Positions 1 to 9,732 are shown, counted from the first letter of the stretch. The stretch is 59,661 nucleotides of DNA from CALROG01 sp943369755 (GCA_943369755.1 CALROG020000023.1:1-59661); one strand, 5' to 3'. Made by a program: numbers and translations. Notes: generated by a model not told the origin, from the sequence alone.

Positions 1-51
1 TGGCGCTTCATCTGATGGCTCAAACCACCCCCCTTTTTGGTCATCAGCTCA

Positions 52-116
52 CATAGCTGTGTCACTGCGTCCGTACCAAAAGCTTGCTTTTGTCCGCGCG
101 CTGTGGCGCAGCTATG
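52..116. repeat. 65-nt imperfect inverted repeat, attC-sized
   Basis: Two arms (52-83 and 86-116) can pair around a 2-nt centre. The outer 8 bp (CATAGCTG/CAGCTATG) and inner 7 bp (CAAAAGC/GCTTTTG) are perfect, and the middle is partly mismatched. Size and position, upstream of intI on the side where cassettes should lie, resemble an integron attC hairpin. I find no convincing GTTRRRY and RYYYAAC boxes at its ends, so attC identity is unproven. The remainder of 1-436 holds no gene I can support. Confidence 0.45.
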
Positions 117-175
117 CACGCTACCAGAAAATCGATGCTGTATAAATACCCAGCTTTTGTGCTAGCAACACTGTT

Positions 176-241
176 TTAGCAGTCGACAAAACGTGATATG
201 GAAGTGAAACCTGTCTTATGAACAACGTGGTCATGCGTCAT
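176..241 (-). CDS. Possible 21-codon leader ORF facing away from intI
   Basis: An ATG at 241 follows a strong Shine-Dalgarno (GGAGG with 6 nt to the ATG) and opens a 21-codon frame ending in TAA at 176-178. It points leftward, in the direction cassettes of this integron would be read. In class 1 integrons a short ORF with a good ribosome site (ORF-11) sits in attI1 and boosts translation of the first cassette; this could be an analogue, which is inference. The peptide has no recognisable domain and the call rests only on the ribosome site and position. Confidence 0.25.
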   Translation of the reverse strand: MTHDHVVHKTGFTSISRFVDC

Positions 242-401
242 TTTCGCCTCCGTTCATACTAAATAAGTACTTGATTTATAACAGCATTTCCCCGCTCTCC
301 CGCCAACTGCCAGCCCACGAAAACCGCCCCAAACCCTGCAAACCTGCTAATGAACACGGCGGACCGGTGACCAACAAGGCCAGTCTTTGGGCTTGAAAGC
401 C

Positions 402-429
402 TTGATTTTTCTGGGCTTTTTGTTAATAC
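402..429 (+). promoter_or_regulatory. Candidate sigma-70 promoter of intI (Pint)
   Basis: A -35 box TTGATT (402-407) and a -10 box TAATAC (424-429) are separated by 16 nt. The predicted start of transcription is about 436-437, on the A of the intI start codon. That would make the message leaderless, which fits the absence of a Shine-Dalgarno before 437. Confidence 0.5.
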
Positions 430-446
430 TGTATTTATGAACAGTA
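427..446 (+). promoter_or_regulatory. LexA box (SOS operator) over the intI promoter and start codon
   Basis: The 20-mer has the arms TACTGT and ACAGTA around an 8-nt AT-rich centre, matching the gammaproteobacterial/betaproteobacterial LexA consensus CTGT-N8-ACAG with two extra paired bases on each side. It overlaps the -10 box and contains the intI ATG. LexA control of intI is known in class 1 and Vibrio integrons, so SOS-induced integrase expression is a strong inference. Confidence 0.85.
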
Positions 447-1510
447 CTAACAGTTTCGTCAAACCCGGCAGCAGTGGCCCCCGCCCACCCTTGCAGTCTC
501 GGCGGCTGCTCGACCAGATGCGTGAGCGCTTGCGCTACATGCATTACAGCTTGCGAACCGAGCAAACCTACCTGTACTGGGTGCGCTGGTTCATCCGGTT
601 TCATGGCCTTCGGCATCCGCAGCAGATGGGTCGCCCTGAGGTGGAGGCCTTCCTGACCATGCTGGCCAATGACCGCAAAGTGGCGCCCTCCACCCACCGC
701 CAGGCGTTAAGCGCACTGCTGTACCTCTACAAAGAGGTGCTCGATTGCGAGCTGCCCTGGATGAACGAGATCGGCCGGCCTGTGCCCACGCGGCGTGTTC
801 CGTCTGTGCTGACGCGCGATGAGGTGCAGAACGTGCTGGCGCTGATGCAGGGCGTCACAGGCTTGTTGGCCCGGCTGCTGTATGGCACTGGAATGCGGCA
901 CATGGAGGGGCTGAGCCTGCGCGTCAAGGACGTGGACTTTGATCGCCACGTCATCATCGTGCACGACGGCAAGGGAGGCAAAGACCGGGTGGTCATGCTG
1001 CCGCGCTCACTGGAACAGCCTTTGCGCGACCAGATGGCGGCTGCCCGTGCGTTGTGGGCTGCGGATCGTGCTGCCAACAGGCCGGGCGTTTACCTGCCGC
1101 ATGCGCTGGATGCCAAGTACCCGCGCGCCGGCCTGTCGTGGGCATGGCATTGGGTGTTTGCTTCACCAACGCTGGCTACTGACCCCCGTTCAGGCATTGA
1201 GCGGCGCCATCACCTGTATGAACAACGCTTGCAACGTGCCTTGAAGCACGCGGTGGTGGTCGCCGAGATCCACAAGCCCGTCTCCGTCCACACCCTGCGC
1301 CACAGCTTTGCCACGCACCTGCTGCAGGCGGGCACAGACATCCGCACGGTGCAAGAGCTGTTGGGCCACAGCGATGTGTCCACCACCATGATTTACACCC
1401 ACGTGCTGAAGGTGGCAGCGGGCGGCACCGCCAGCCCGCTGGACGCGCTGGAGGGTGTGCCGCAGTTTAGCCAGCACACCGTGCGCGAGCCTCAACCGCT
1501 ATACATTTGA
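437..1510 (+). CDS. intI: Integron integrase IntI (tyrosine recombinase)
   Basis: This 357-residue site-specific recombinase would capture and shuffle gene cassettes by attC x attI recombination. It aligns throughout with IntI1: the N-terminal SAM-like domain with LRTEQTYLYWVRWFIRFHG, the catalytic Arg in YGTGMRHMEGL, HTLRHSFATHL, LLGHSDVSTTMIYTHVL with the nucleophile Tyr, and the IntI-specific extra patch around residues 210-245 (KYPRAGLSW...TDPRSGIERRHH) that separates IntI from phage and XerC/D enzymes. In IntI1 the segment after the catalytic Arg is IS; here it is HM. ATG 437 is the only reasonable start, has no Shine-Dalgarno, and lies inside the LexA box. All catalytic residues are present, so it looks functional. 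Its stop codon lies inside a dispersed repeat. The cassette array should lie to the left, outside the window. Confidence 0.95.
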   Translation: MNSTNSFVKPGSSGPRPPLQSRRLLDQMRERLRYMHYSLRTEQTYLYWVRWFIRFHGLRHPQQMGRPEVEAFLTMLANDRKVAPSTHRQALSALLYLYKEVLDCELPWMNEIGRPVPTRRVPSVLTRDEVQNVLALMQGVTGLLARLLYGTGMRHMEGLSLRVKDVDFDRHVIIVHDGKGGKDRVVMLPRSLEQPLRDQMAAARALWAADRAANRPGVYLPHALDAKYPRAGLSWAWHWVFASPTLATDPRSGIERRHHLYEQRLQRALKHAVVVAEIHKPVSVHTLRHSFATHLLQAGTDIRTVQELLGHSDVSTTMIYTHVLKVAAGGTASPLDALEGVPQFSQHTVREPQPLYI

Positions 1511-1560
1511 TAATGGCTCCCGCAGCACCTATGCGGGCTAGAGGCCATTTTTGCTTGTAA
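1498..1560 (+). repeat. Dispersed palindromic repeat, family 1, copy A
   Basis: It carries the family core GCTCCCGCAGCACCTATGCG followed by GGCTAGAGGCC. The intI stop (TGA, 1508-1510) lies in the segment that reads TTGATAGTGG in other copies, so the last IntI codons may come from the element. Family consensus: GCTACAAAA, TTGATAGTGGCTC, then a CCCGCA/TGCGGG hairpin, then CTACAGGCC. Confidence 0.7.
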
Positions 1561-1616
1561 ACAGGCCCTGGGCCGGCATGGGTGGTGCCTGGCCAAGCCC
1601 GGGCCTGGCGCGCGGC

Positions 1617-2528
1617 TCACGGCGTGTTTGCTGGCCCTGGGCTGCGGGCTTTAGTTGCGGGCAGGCGGCTGGCCCACACATTCAGTGCCAGCCCTGCCAT
1701 CACCAGCGCAGCGGCGCCCAGCTTCCAGGCGGGCAAGGGCTCGCCCAATACCAGTGCCGACGAGCCCATGCCAAACACCGGCACCAGCAGCGCGGCGGGC
1801 GTTACCGTTGCGGCGGGGTAACGCGCCAGCAGCCAGTTCCAGGCGGCAAAGCCAAACAGCATATTGCCCACCGCCTGCCACAGCACCGCAGACCAGCCCA
1901 GCCAGGTGGCGTGGGCAAGTGCCTGCGCAATGGCGGCTGTGCCCTCGAAGCTGAAGGTCATCAGCAGCAGCGGCGGCACGGCAAACGGGCTGCTCCACAC
2001 CATGAAGCTCAGCGCATTCACCCTGCCCGCGCCACGCACCACCAGGTTCGCGGCGGCCCAGGCCGCGGCAGCCAGCAACAGCAGCAGCAAGCCAAACGGC
2101 GTGGCCGAGGTGGCCGGCTCATGCAGGCTGTGCCAGCCGATCAGCGCCACACCTGCGGCCGCCAGCACCACCGCCACGCCCTGCGCCAGGCGAACCCGTT
2201 CGCCGGCAATCAGCATGGCCAGGCCGATGGTAAAAAACACCTGGCTTTGCATCACCAGCGAGGCCAGCCCCGGCGTCACGTCGGCCCGCATGGCCCAGAA
2301 CAGCAGCCCGAACTGGCCCGCGCCCAGCAGCACACCAAAGGCCGCCAGCCGCCCCCAAGACACCGCCGGGCGCGGCATGAAAAAGATCCAGGGCAGGGCC
2401 GACAGCGCAAAGCGCAATGCCGCCAGCAGGAACGGCGGGAACTCGGCCAGCCCCCACTTGATCACGACGAAATTGGTGCCCCAGACAAAAACAACGGCCA
2501 GGGCAAGGAGCAAGTGCGGTACGGGCAT
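1617..2528 (-). CDS. eamA: EamA-type inner-membrane exporter (DMT superfamily)
   Basis: This 303-residue protein has about ten hydrophobic segments arranged as two EamA repeats. The N-terminus ALAVVFVWGTNFVVIKWGL resembles E. coli EamA, which exports O-acetylserine and cysteine and is about 299 residues. The frame stays open upstream, but MPVPHLLL at 2528 gives the family length and starts just before the first membrane helix. It converges on intI and is divergent from the CreA-family gene. Substrate is not shown by the sequence; export of an amino acid or related metabolite is the family expectation. Confidence 0.85.
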   Translation of the reverse strand: MPVPHLLLALAVVFVWGTNFVVIKWGLAEFPPFLLAALRFALSALPWIFFMPRPAVSWGRLAAFGVLLGAGQFGLLFWAMRADVTPGLASLVMQSQVFFTIGLAMLIAGERVRLAQGVAVVLAAAGVALIGWHSLHEPATSATPFGLLLLLLAAAAWAAANLVVRGAGRVNALSFMVWSSPFAVPPLLLMTFSFEGTAAIAQALAHATWLGWSAVLWQAVGNMLFGFAAWNWLLARYPAATVTPAALLVPVFGMGSSALVLGEPLPAWKLGAAALVMAGLALNVWASRLPATKARSPGPANTP

Positions 2529-2582
2529 GGGGCGTTGATGGTCGCACGAATGGGCTAAAGTGGTCCGATGCAAGGAGTGTTT

Positions 2583-3059
2583 ATGCGCAAGCTCGGTTGG
2601 ATGATGGCGTTTACGTTGGTGGCCTGTAGCCCGGCGGGTGGCGAACAGGTGGGTTCGGTAGACACAGCCTTTCAGTGGCTGGGGCCAGACCACAAGATTG
2701 TGGTGGAGGCCTACGACGACCCCAAGGTCGCAGGCGTTACCTGCTATGTGTCGCGCGCCAAGACCGGCGGCATCAAGGGCGGGCTGGGCCTGGCTGAAGA
2801 CAAGAGCGAAGCGTCAATTGCCTGCCGCCAAACCGGTGTAATAACTTTCCCCACCGGCAAGCCGCTGGACAAGCAGGAAGAGATGTTCAACGAACGCATT
2901 TCGCTGGTGTTCAAGAAGCTGCGGGTGGTACGCATGGTGGACACCAAGCGCAACACGCTGGTGTACCTGACGTATGCCGACCGCGTGATTGAAGGCTCGC
3001 CACAGAACAGCGTCACCGCCGTGCCGCTGCCGCCCGGCACCGTGGTGCCGTTAAAGTAA
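2583..3059 (+). CDS. creA: CreA family lipoprotein
   Basis: The 158-residue product matches CreA of E. coli closely (GSVDTAFQWLGPDHKIVVEA, CYVSRAKTGGIKGGLGLAED, EGSPQNSVTAVP). CreA has no established biochemical function. The ATG at 2583 is preceded by AAGGAG with good spacing, so it is preferred over ATG 2568. Unlike the E. coli protein, which has a plain signal peptide, this one carries a lipobox (LVAC, Cys at about residue 15), predicting a lipid-anchored periplasmic protein. It is a single gene, divergent from eamA. Confidence 0.88.
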   Translation: MRKLGWMMAFTLVACSPAGGEQVGSVDTAFQWLGPDHKIVVEAYDDPKVAGVTCYVSRAKTGGIKGGLGLAEDKSEASIACRQTGVITFPTGKPLDKQEEMFNERISLVFKKLRVVRMVDTKRNTLVYLTYADRVIEGSPQNSVTAVPLPPGTVVPLK

Positions 3060-3065
3060 GCCATT

Positions 3066-3127
3066 TCAGGGCTAAAAGTGCCCACAGCCCGCGCCAATGC
3101 TGCGCCACCCACTATCAATTTTGTAGC
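3066..3127 (-). repeat. Dispersed palindromic repeat, family 1, copy F
   Basis: Read on the minus strand it begins AGCTACAAAATTGATAGTGG and continues with GCGCAGCATTGGCGCGGGCT. The TGA of the thioesterase gene (3115-3117) and its last codons (KLQN) lie inside the element. The 3' side runs to GCCCTGA near the end of creA. Confidence 0.65.
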
Positions 3128-3582
3128 TTCAGCGGGTCGCGGTCGGTTCCGTCGCCGATCAGCGGCCCCTGCTTGAAGATGCCGCTCACGCGCAGCGCGG
3201 GGGTGCCGTCGGCAAGCACCAGCCCCTGGGCAAACACCATGTTGCGGGTGCTGCGCAGGATGTCGGCACGGCCCTCAACCCAGGCCCCCAGCGGCGCGCC
3301 GGCCAGGTAGTCAATCTGCAAACTGATGGTCGGCAGGAAGCGGCGCTCACCGCCGGTCTGGTACATGGTGGCCATTGGCAGCAGCATGTCGGCAAAGCTC
3401 GCCAGCATGCCGCCGTGGCAGATCTTCAGCGGGTTGGTGTGGCGTTCTTCCACCCTGAAGCCCATCACCAGGCAACCCGCGTCCAGCCGCGCGTACAACG
3501 GGCCGTTGACATTCATGTACGGGCCGCCCATGCGGGCGGGGCGAAAGCCCTCGGGGATGGGTGCAGCAGTGGTTTCAGTCAC
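3115..3582 (-). CDS. PaaI-family hotdog-fold thioesterase
   Basis: The 155-residue product is a small hotdog-fold protein. The signature NPLKICHGGMLASFADMLL matches the HGG motif and helix of PaaI/YigI-type acyl-CoA thioesterases, followed by TISLQIDYLAGAPLGAWVEG. The open frame extends further, but GTG 3582 (VTETTAAPIPEGF) gives the normal family length; no clear Shine-Dalgarno decides the start. It is divergent from an acyl-CoA synthetase at 3686, suggesting a shared acyl-CoA substrate pool. The final residues and stop come from repeat copy F, so the C-terminus may have been altered by insertion. Confidence 0.82.
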   Translation of the reverse strand: MTETTAAPIPEGFRPARMGGPYMNVNGPLYARLDAGCLVMGFRVEERHTNPLKICHGGMLASFADMLLPMATMYQTGGERRFLPTISLQIDYLAGAPLGAWVEGRADILRSTRNMVFAQGLVLADGTPALRVSGIFKQGPLIGDGTDRDPLKLQN

Positions 3583-3685
3583 GTGCGGATGGTAGCGCGC
3601 ACAGGCGCGGCGGCCTGTCCGGCACGCTACAGCGGCTGCGCGGCCTTTGCCGTAAATTGCAGGCGTCACAACCCGGTGCCCCGTC

Positions 3686-5239
3686 ATGTCCACCAAGCCC
3701 ACCCCTCCCGCCGCACCCGCCCCGCCTGCCCCGCCCTTTCAGGCCATTGCCGAGCTCGTGCGCCAACACGCCATGGCAAGGCCCGCGCAGAAGGCCCTGG
3801 TTCAAGGCGGCCGCAGCGTCACCTGGGGCCAGCTGGACGCCATGGTGGACCGCGTGGCCGCTTCGCTGCAACGCGACGGCGTCAAGCCGCAGCAGGCAAT
3901 TGCCATCTGCGCCGCCAACTCGCTGGAATACGTGGCAGTGTTTCTGGGTGCCCTGCGCGCTGGCGTGGTGGTGGCACCGCTCGCCGTGCAGTCTCAACCG
4001 GCGCAGCTTGCCGCAATGGTGGCGGACTGTGATGCCCGCCTTTTCTTTGTGGACGCGGCTGTGCCCGCATTCGACACCCCGGCGCGCCGGGTTGCCATGG
4101 ACGGCCTGGCCAAGCCATCGTTGCAACAGTGGCTGCTGCCTGCGGGCGCGCGGCCCAGGGCGGTAAAAATTCAGCCCGCCTGGGCTTTCAACATCATTTA
4201 TTCGTCCGGCACCACCGGCACGCCCAAGGGCATTGTTCAGTCGCACGACATGCGCTGGGCCCATGTGGCGCGCGCCGAGAACTACGGCTACGGGCCTGAC
4301 AGCGTGACGCTGCTGGCCACCTCGCTGTGCTCCAACACCACGCTGGTGTGCTTTTTCCCGACGCTTGCCAAAGGCGGCACCGTGGTGCTGCCGCCACCGA
4401 AGTTTGAGGCGCGCAGCTGGCTGGCGCTGGCCGAGCAGGTGCGCGCCAGCCACGCCATGCTGGTGCCGGTGCAGTACCAGCGCATCCTGGCGCTGCCCGA
4501 GTTTGACGACTTCAATCTGTCGTCGTTCGTCATGAAGTTTTGCACCAGCGCGCCCTTTCACGCGGCGCTGAAGGCTGACGTGCTGCAACGCTGGCCCGGC
4601 GGGCTGGTGGAGTTTTATGGCATGACCGAGGGCGGTGGCTCGTGCATCCTGGAGGCGCATCTGTTCCCCGACAAGCTGCACACCGTGGGCCGCCCGCCCG
4701 AAGGCCATGAATTCGTGGTGCTGGACGAAGACGGCCACTTGCTGCCGCCCGGCTCGGTCGGCGAGGTGGTGGGCCGCTCACCCGCGTCAATGATGACGGC
4801 GTACCACAACCAGCCTGCCAAAACCCGCGAGGCCGAGTGGCATGACGCGCAAGGCCGGCGCCACATCCGCACCGGCGACGTGGGCCGCTTTGACGAGCAA
4901 GGTTTTCTGACGTTGATGGACAGGCGCAAAGACATGGTCATCAGCGGCGGCTTCAACATCTACCCCAGCGACCTGGAGGCCGTGCTGCGCCAGCACCCGG
5001 CAGTGGCCGACGCGGCGGTGGTTGGGGTGCCGTCTGACGAATGGGGCGAGTCGCCCGTGGCGTATGTGGTGCCCAAAGCAGGCGCAACCCACCTGCCCGA
5101 GGCCATTCGCCAATGGGCCAACGGCCAACTTGGCAAAACCCAGCGCCTGGCCGGTCTGCGCTTTACTGACGAACTGCCACGCAGTGAGATCGGCAAGGTG
5201 CTTAAACGCGAACTGCGCGAGCGTTGGGCCCGCGTTTAG
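3686..5239 (+). CDS. AMP-dependent acyl-CoA synthetase/ligase
   Basis: This 517-residue ANL-superfamily enzyme activates a carboxylic acid to the acyl-adenylate and then the acyl-CoA. Visible motifs are YSSGTTGTPKGIV (P-loop-like A3, about residue 171), YGMTEGGG (A5), the TGDVGRFDEQGFLTLMDRRKD hinge (A7/A8), SGGFNIYPSDLEAVL, and the A10 lysine in PRSEIGKVLKREL. Length and motif order are complete. The substrate cannot be read from sequence; medium or long-chain fatty acids or aromatic acids are possible. The Pro/Ala-rich N-terminus suggests a flexible lead. The stop TAG lies in the first copy of a 13-bp tandem duplication. Confidence 0.88.
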   Translation: MSTKPTPPAAPAPPAPPFQAIAELVRQHAMARPAQKALVQGGRSVTWGQLDAMVDRVAASLQRDGVKPQQAIAICAANSLEYVAVFLGALRAGVVVAPLAVQSQPAQLAAMVADCDARLFFVDAAVPAFDTPARRVAMDGLAKPSLQQWLLPAGARPRAVKIQPAWAFNIIYSSGTTGTPKGIVQSHDMRWAHVARAENYGYGPDSVTLLATSLCSNTTLVCFFPTLAKGGTVVLPPPKFEARSWLALAEQVRASHAMLVPVQYQRILALPEFDDFNLSSFVMKFCTSAPFHAALKADVLQRWPGGLVEFYGMTEGGGSCILEAHLFPDKLHTVGRPPEGHEFVVLDEDGHLLPPGSVGEVVGRSPASMMTAYHNQPAKTREAEWHDAQGRRHIRTGDVGRFDEQGFLTLMDRRKDMVISGGFNIYPSDLEAVLRQHPAVADAAVVGVPSDEWGESPVAYVVPKAGATHLPEAIRQWANGQLGKTQRLAGLRFTDELPRSEIGKVLKRELRERWARV

Positions 5240-5251
5240 GGCCCGCGTTTA
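5226..5251. repeat. 13-bp perfect tandem duplication at a convergent gene junction
   Basis: GGGCCCGCGTTTA occurs at 5226-5238 and again at 5239-5251. The first copy supplies most of the TAG of the acyl-CoA synthetase, and the second supplies the TAA of the PIN toxin on the other strand. Confidence 0.9.
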
Positions 5252-5716
5252 GGGCTTGCGGCGGCGCGCCGGCCCGGCGCGGTAAGCCGTGGCCGGCTCG
5301 TGAACCGCGTCAGCGCGAAACGGATTGACGACGGCCAGCGCGCCAAACTGCATGCCGTGCTGCAGGTCTTCGCTGTACAGCGTGGTGCAGCCTGCATCGA
5401 TCGCGGCCTGCACGATCAGCGCGTCCCACAAAGAAGTTTGGTAGCGCTGCTGCAACGCAAAGGCGCGCAACACCAGCGCGGCGGTGGTGCTCACCACGTC
5501 ATGCTCGGCCCACACTTCACACAAGGCCTGCGCTGCGGCGGGCGGCATAAACCGTCTGCGCAACATGGTGTTGTAGAACTCCTGCAAGACCTGGGTGCTG
5601 ATGGTGAATTCACCCCGAACCATGGCTGATTCGATCAGGCCTTTTGCCAGTTGCTGACGATGCGGGTCTTGCGGGTCTTGCCGGTAGACCAGCACATTGG
5701 TGTCAAAAAACTGCAT
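5249..5716 (-). CDS. PIN-domain toxin (VapC-like endoribonuclease)
   Basis: The 155-residue protein has the PIN-domain acidic set: Asp in FFDTNVLVY (residue 5), Glu in STQVLQEFYN, Asp in TSLWDALIVQAA and Asp in YSEDLQHGMQF. These coordinate the metal ions for RNA cleavage. The ATG shares its A with the TGA of the upstream antitoxin (TGATG), so translation is coupled. The C-terminal 20 residues are basic and low complexity (GPARRRKP), unlike a compact VapC, and may result from the tandem duplication at the stop. The specific RNA target is unknown. Confidence 0.85.
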   Translation of the reverse strand: MQFFDTNVLVYRQDPQDPHRQQLAKGLIESAMVRGEFTISTQVLQEFYNTMLRRRFMPPAAAQALCEVWAEHDVVSTTAALVLRAFALQQRYQTSLWDALIVQAAIDAGCTTLYSEDLQHGMQFGALAVVNPFRADAVHEPATAYRAGPARRRKP

Positions 5717-6003
5717 CAGGCGTTGGCCCCGGGGGAGCGCTCGGCCATCATCTGCTGGTACATCTCGTCGCGGCTGTTCCAGGGGGCGGCAAGCGCCGCC
5801 GCACGCGGCATGGCGTCAATGCTGGCTTGCAGCGCGCGGTAGCGCTGCAGGCGCTGCGCGCCCGACGCGCCTGCATACGCCTCCAGGGCCTTGCGGCAAA
5901 TTTCATTGACGCTGGTGCCCTCTTTCACCGCCCGCACACGGGCGGCCTGCAGCAGTTTGTCGTCAATTGACAGGGTGAGGTTGGACACGGCGGCGGCCTT
6001 CAT
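5716..6003 (-). CDS. Ribbon-helix-helix antitoxin paired with the PIN toxin
   Basis: The product (about 95 residues) has the beta strand SNLTLSIDDKLLQAARVRAVKEG and SVNEICRKALEAYAG typical of CopG/MetJ-type ribbon-helix-helix antitoxins, then a C-terminal tail that would wrap the toxin. The start is uncertain: ATG 6018 and ATG 6003 lack a Shine-Dalgarno, while GTG 5988 follows GAAGG by 9 nt and would start exactly before the DNA-binding strand. It precedes and overlaps the toxin. An inverted repeat just upstream is the likely autoregulatory operator. Confidence 0.8.
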   Translation of the reverse strand: MKAAAVSNLTLSIDDKLLQAARVRAVKEGTSVNEICRKALEAYAGASGAQRLQRYRALQASIDAMPRAAALAAPWNSRDEMYQQMMAERSPGANA

Positions 6004-6013
6004 GTTGAGGTAA

Positions 6014-6042
6014 CACATAATCAGTGTAACACAGGTTATGTG
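6014..6042. promoter_or_regulatory. Inverted-repeat operator candidate of the toxin-antitoxin pair
   Basis: CACATAA (6014-6020) and TTATGTG (6036-6042) form perfect 7-bp arms, with a smaller palindrome GTGTAACAC between them. Ribbon-helix-helix antitoxins usually bind such repeats in their own promoter. The ATG at 6016-6018 lies within it, which argues for a downstream translation start. Confidence 0.5.
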
Positions 6043-6063
6043 TTGTACTGGTTTTGCGCAAAC

Positions 6064-6366
6064 TCAGGCCCGCGGCTCCTTGGGCACCACGTCGGTCACG
6101 TCGCCCAGCGCACGCCGCCCGGTTGGGGGCGCGCCGGCCGGTTCACCGGGTGCAGCACCGCCCCCGCGGTACATGCGGTTAAAGCCGCCGCGCGGGTCAA
6201 TCCGCATCACAAACGGTGTCACGGGCTTGCCGGTCAGGCGCGCCCACACCATGCGCAAGCCCCACAGCGCCACAACCACCAGCAGGGCCAGCGCCAGGCT
6301 GGCCGCAAAGACCAGCCCTGCCACCAGCAACAGCAGCCGCAAAATGAAACGAAAGACAGTTTTCAT
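6064..6366 (-). CDS. Small membrane protein of unknown function
   Basis: The 100-residue product starts MKTVFRFILRLLLLVAG and has one long or two closely spaced hydrophobic segments (about residues 5-40), then a Gly/Pro/Arg-rich cytoplasmic tail (GGFNRMYRGGG...GAPPTGRRALGD). I do not recognise the family. The frame is open up to 6453, but that upstream part is the GC-rich dispersed repeat of family 2, so ATG 6366 is preferred. It follows clpB's stop in opposite order of transcription (clpB is read toward it), with the repeat between. Confidence 0.6.
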   Translation of the reverse strand: MKTVFRFILRLLLLVAGLVFAASLALALLVVVALWGLRMVWARLTGKPVTPFVMRIDPRGGFNRMYRGGGAAPGEPAGAPPTGRRALGDVTDVVPKEPRA

Positions 6367-6392
6367 CCGCCCGATGCTACAGCCGGTCGCCG

Positions 6393-6462
6393 CCGGGCCG
6401 CCCCAAGGCGACTGCGGCCCCCTCGGGGGGCAGCGCAGTACACGAAGTGACAAGCGTGGGGG

Positions 6463-6468
<6 letters not shown>
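6393..6468 (-). repeat. GC-rich dispersed repeat, family 2, copy 1
   Basis: Read on the minus strand it starts at the clpB stop with CCCCCACGC, continues to CTGCCCCCCGAGGGGGCC and then CTTGGGGCGGCC. The CCCCCGAGGGGG palindrome and the flanks recur at 47271-47325. It could fold after the clpB stop but lacks a U-tract, so it is not a classic terminator. Confidence 0.55.
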
Positions 6469-9072
<2,604 letters not shown>

Positions 9073-9080
9073 GTTGTGCA

Positions 9081-9107
9081 CCTTGGGGTTGTCCATAGCG
9101 TTTCAAG
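9081..9107 (-). promoter_or_regulatory. Sigma-32-like heat-shock promoter of clpB
   Basis: On the minus strand CTTGAAA (9107-9101) is followed after 12 nt by CCCCAAGG (9088-9081), close to the consensus CTTGAAA and CCCCATNT. The -10 element lies so near ATG 9072 that the leader would be only a few nucleotides long. Confidence 0.45.
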
Positions 9108-9156
9108 GGCACTTTGTCAGCGTCTGCTGTGTGGCTTGATGACTAAAATCAACCAG

Positions 9157-9732
9157 ATGAATGTTCACCAGCTCTCGGCCACCTATCTCGCCGAGCAGGA
9201 CCGTATCCTTGTACGCATCAACACCACCGATGCGCAGGAGCTGCGCCTGTGGCTGACGCGGCGTCTGTTGCTGGGCCTGCGCCCGCTACTGGATCGCCTG
9301 CTCACCGACCAGCTGATGCTGCCGGAGGCCAGTGTCACCTCAGGCGCGGCGGCTGACGAGAGCATGAAAAAAATGCTGGCCGACTTCCGCAAGGCCGAGC
9401 TGATGAACGACGCCGACTTTGACACCCCCTACCAGGCGCAACAAGCCAGTCTGCCGCTGGGGGAAGAGCCGCTGCTGGTCACCGACGTGAACCTCACGCC
9501 ACAGCCAAGCAGCCGCATGGGGCTGGAGTTTTTTGAACGGCTGCCCGGCACCCCGGAGCCACGCAGCTTCAAGCTGGAACTGGAGCCCCGGTTGATGCAG
9601 GGCTTTTTGCATTTGCTGGGCCAGGCGCTGGGCCAGGCGGCCTGGCAATCCGGTGAAGCGCCCGCGGCGACCGAGGCCGAAGCGCTGGCCCCCGACGCGC
9701 CGGGCAGTGGTCGCCCGCGCTACCTCAACTGA
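9157..9732 (+). CDS. Uncharacterised cytoplasmic protein
   Basis: The 191-residue product begins MNVHQLSATYLAEQDRILVR. ATG 9139 (MTKINQ) in the same frame is an alternative start; neither has a clear Shine-Dalgarno. It contains no membrane segment or cofactor motif. The first 70 residues look like a mixed alpha/beta domain (RILVRINTTDAQELRLWLTRRL), and the tail is Ala/Pro/Gly-rich. I do not recognise the family, although the codon use and conservation-like composition support a real gene. It is divergent from clpB and may share the heat-shock promoter region. Confidence 0.7.
   Translation: MNVHQLSATYLAEQDRILVRINTTDAQELRLWLTRRLLLGLRPLLDRLLTDQLMLPEASVTSGAAADESMKKMLADFRKAELMNDADFDTPYQAQQASLPLGEEPLLVTDVNLTPQPSSRMGLEFFERLPGTPEPRSFKLELEPRLMQGFLHLLGQALGQAAWQSGEAPAATEAEALAPDAPGSGRPRYLN

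Noticed and set aside
138..153. Second LexA-like site (CTGT-N8-CCAG) in the cassette-side region
   Set aside because: One arm is mismatched and no promoter I trust overlaps it; the 427-446 box is far better.
18..180. GCTCAAAC (18-25) and GTTTTAGC (173-180) as an attC R-box pair around the inverted repeat
   Set aside because: They pair 7 of 8 but do not fit RYYYAAC/GTTRRRY and give an element of 163 nt, beyond the usual attC range.
437..1510. Prophage or XerC/D-type integrase
   Set aside because: The IntI-specific insert and full-length similarity to IntI1 identify an integron integrase; no phage genes are nearby.
1551..2558. 335-codon frame opposite the eamA gene
   Set aside because: Low-complexity Gln/His/Arg translation; the minus-strand EamA protein explains the DNA.
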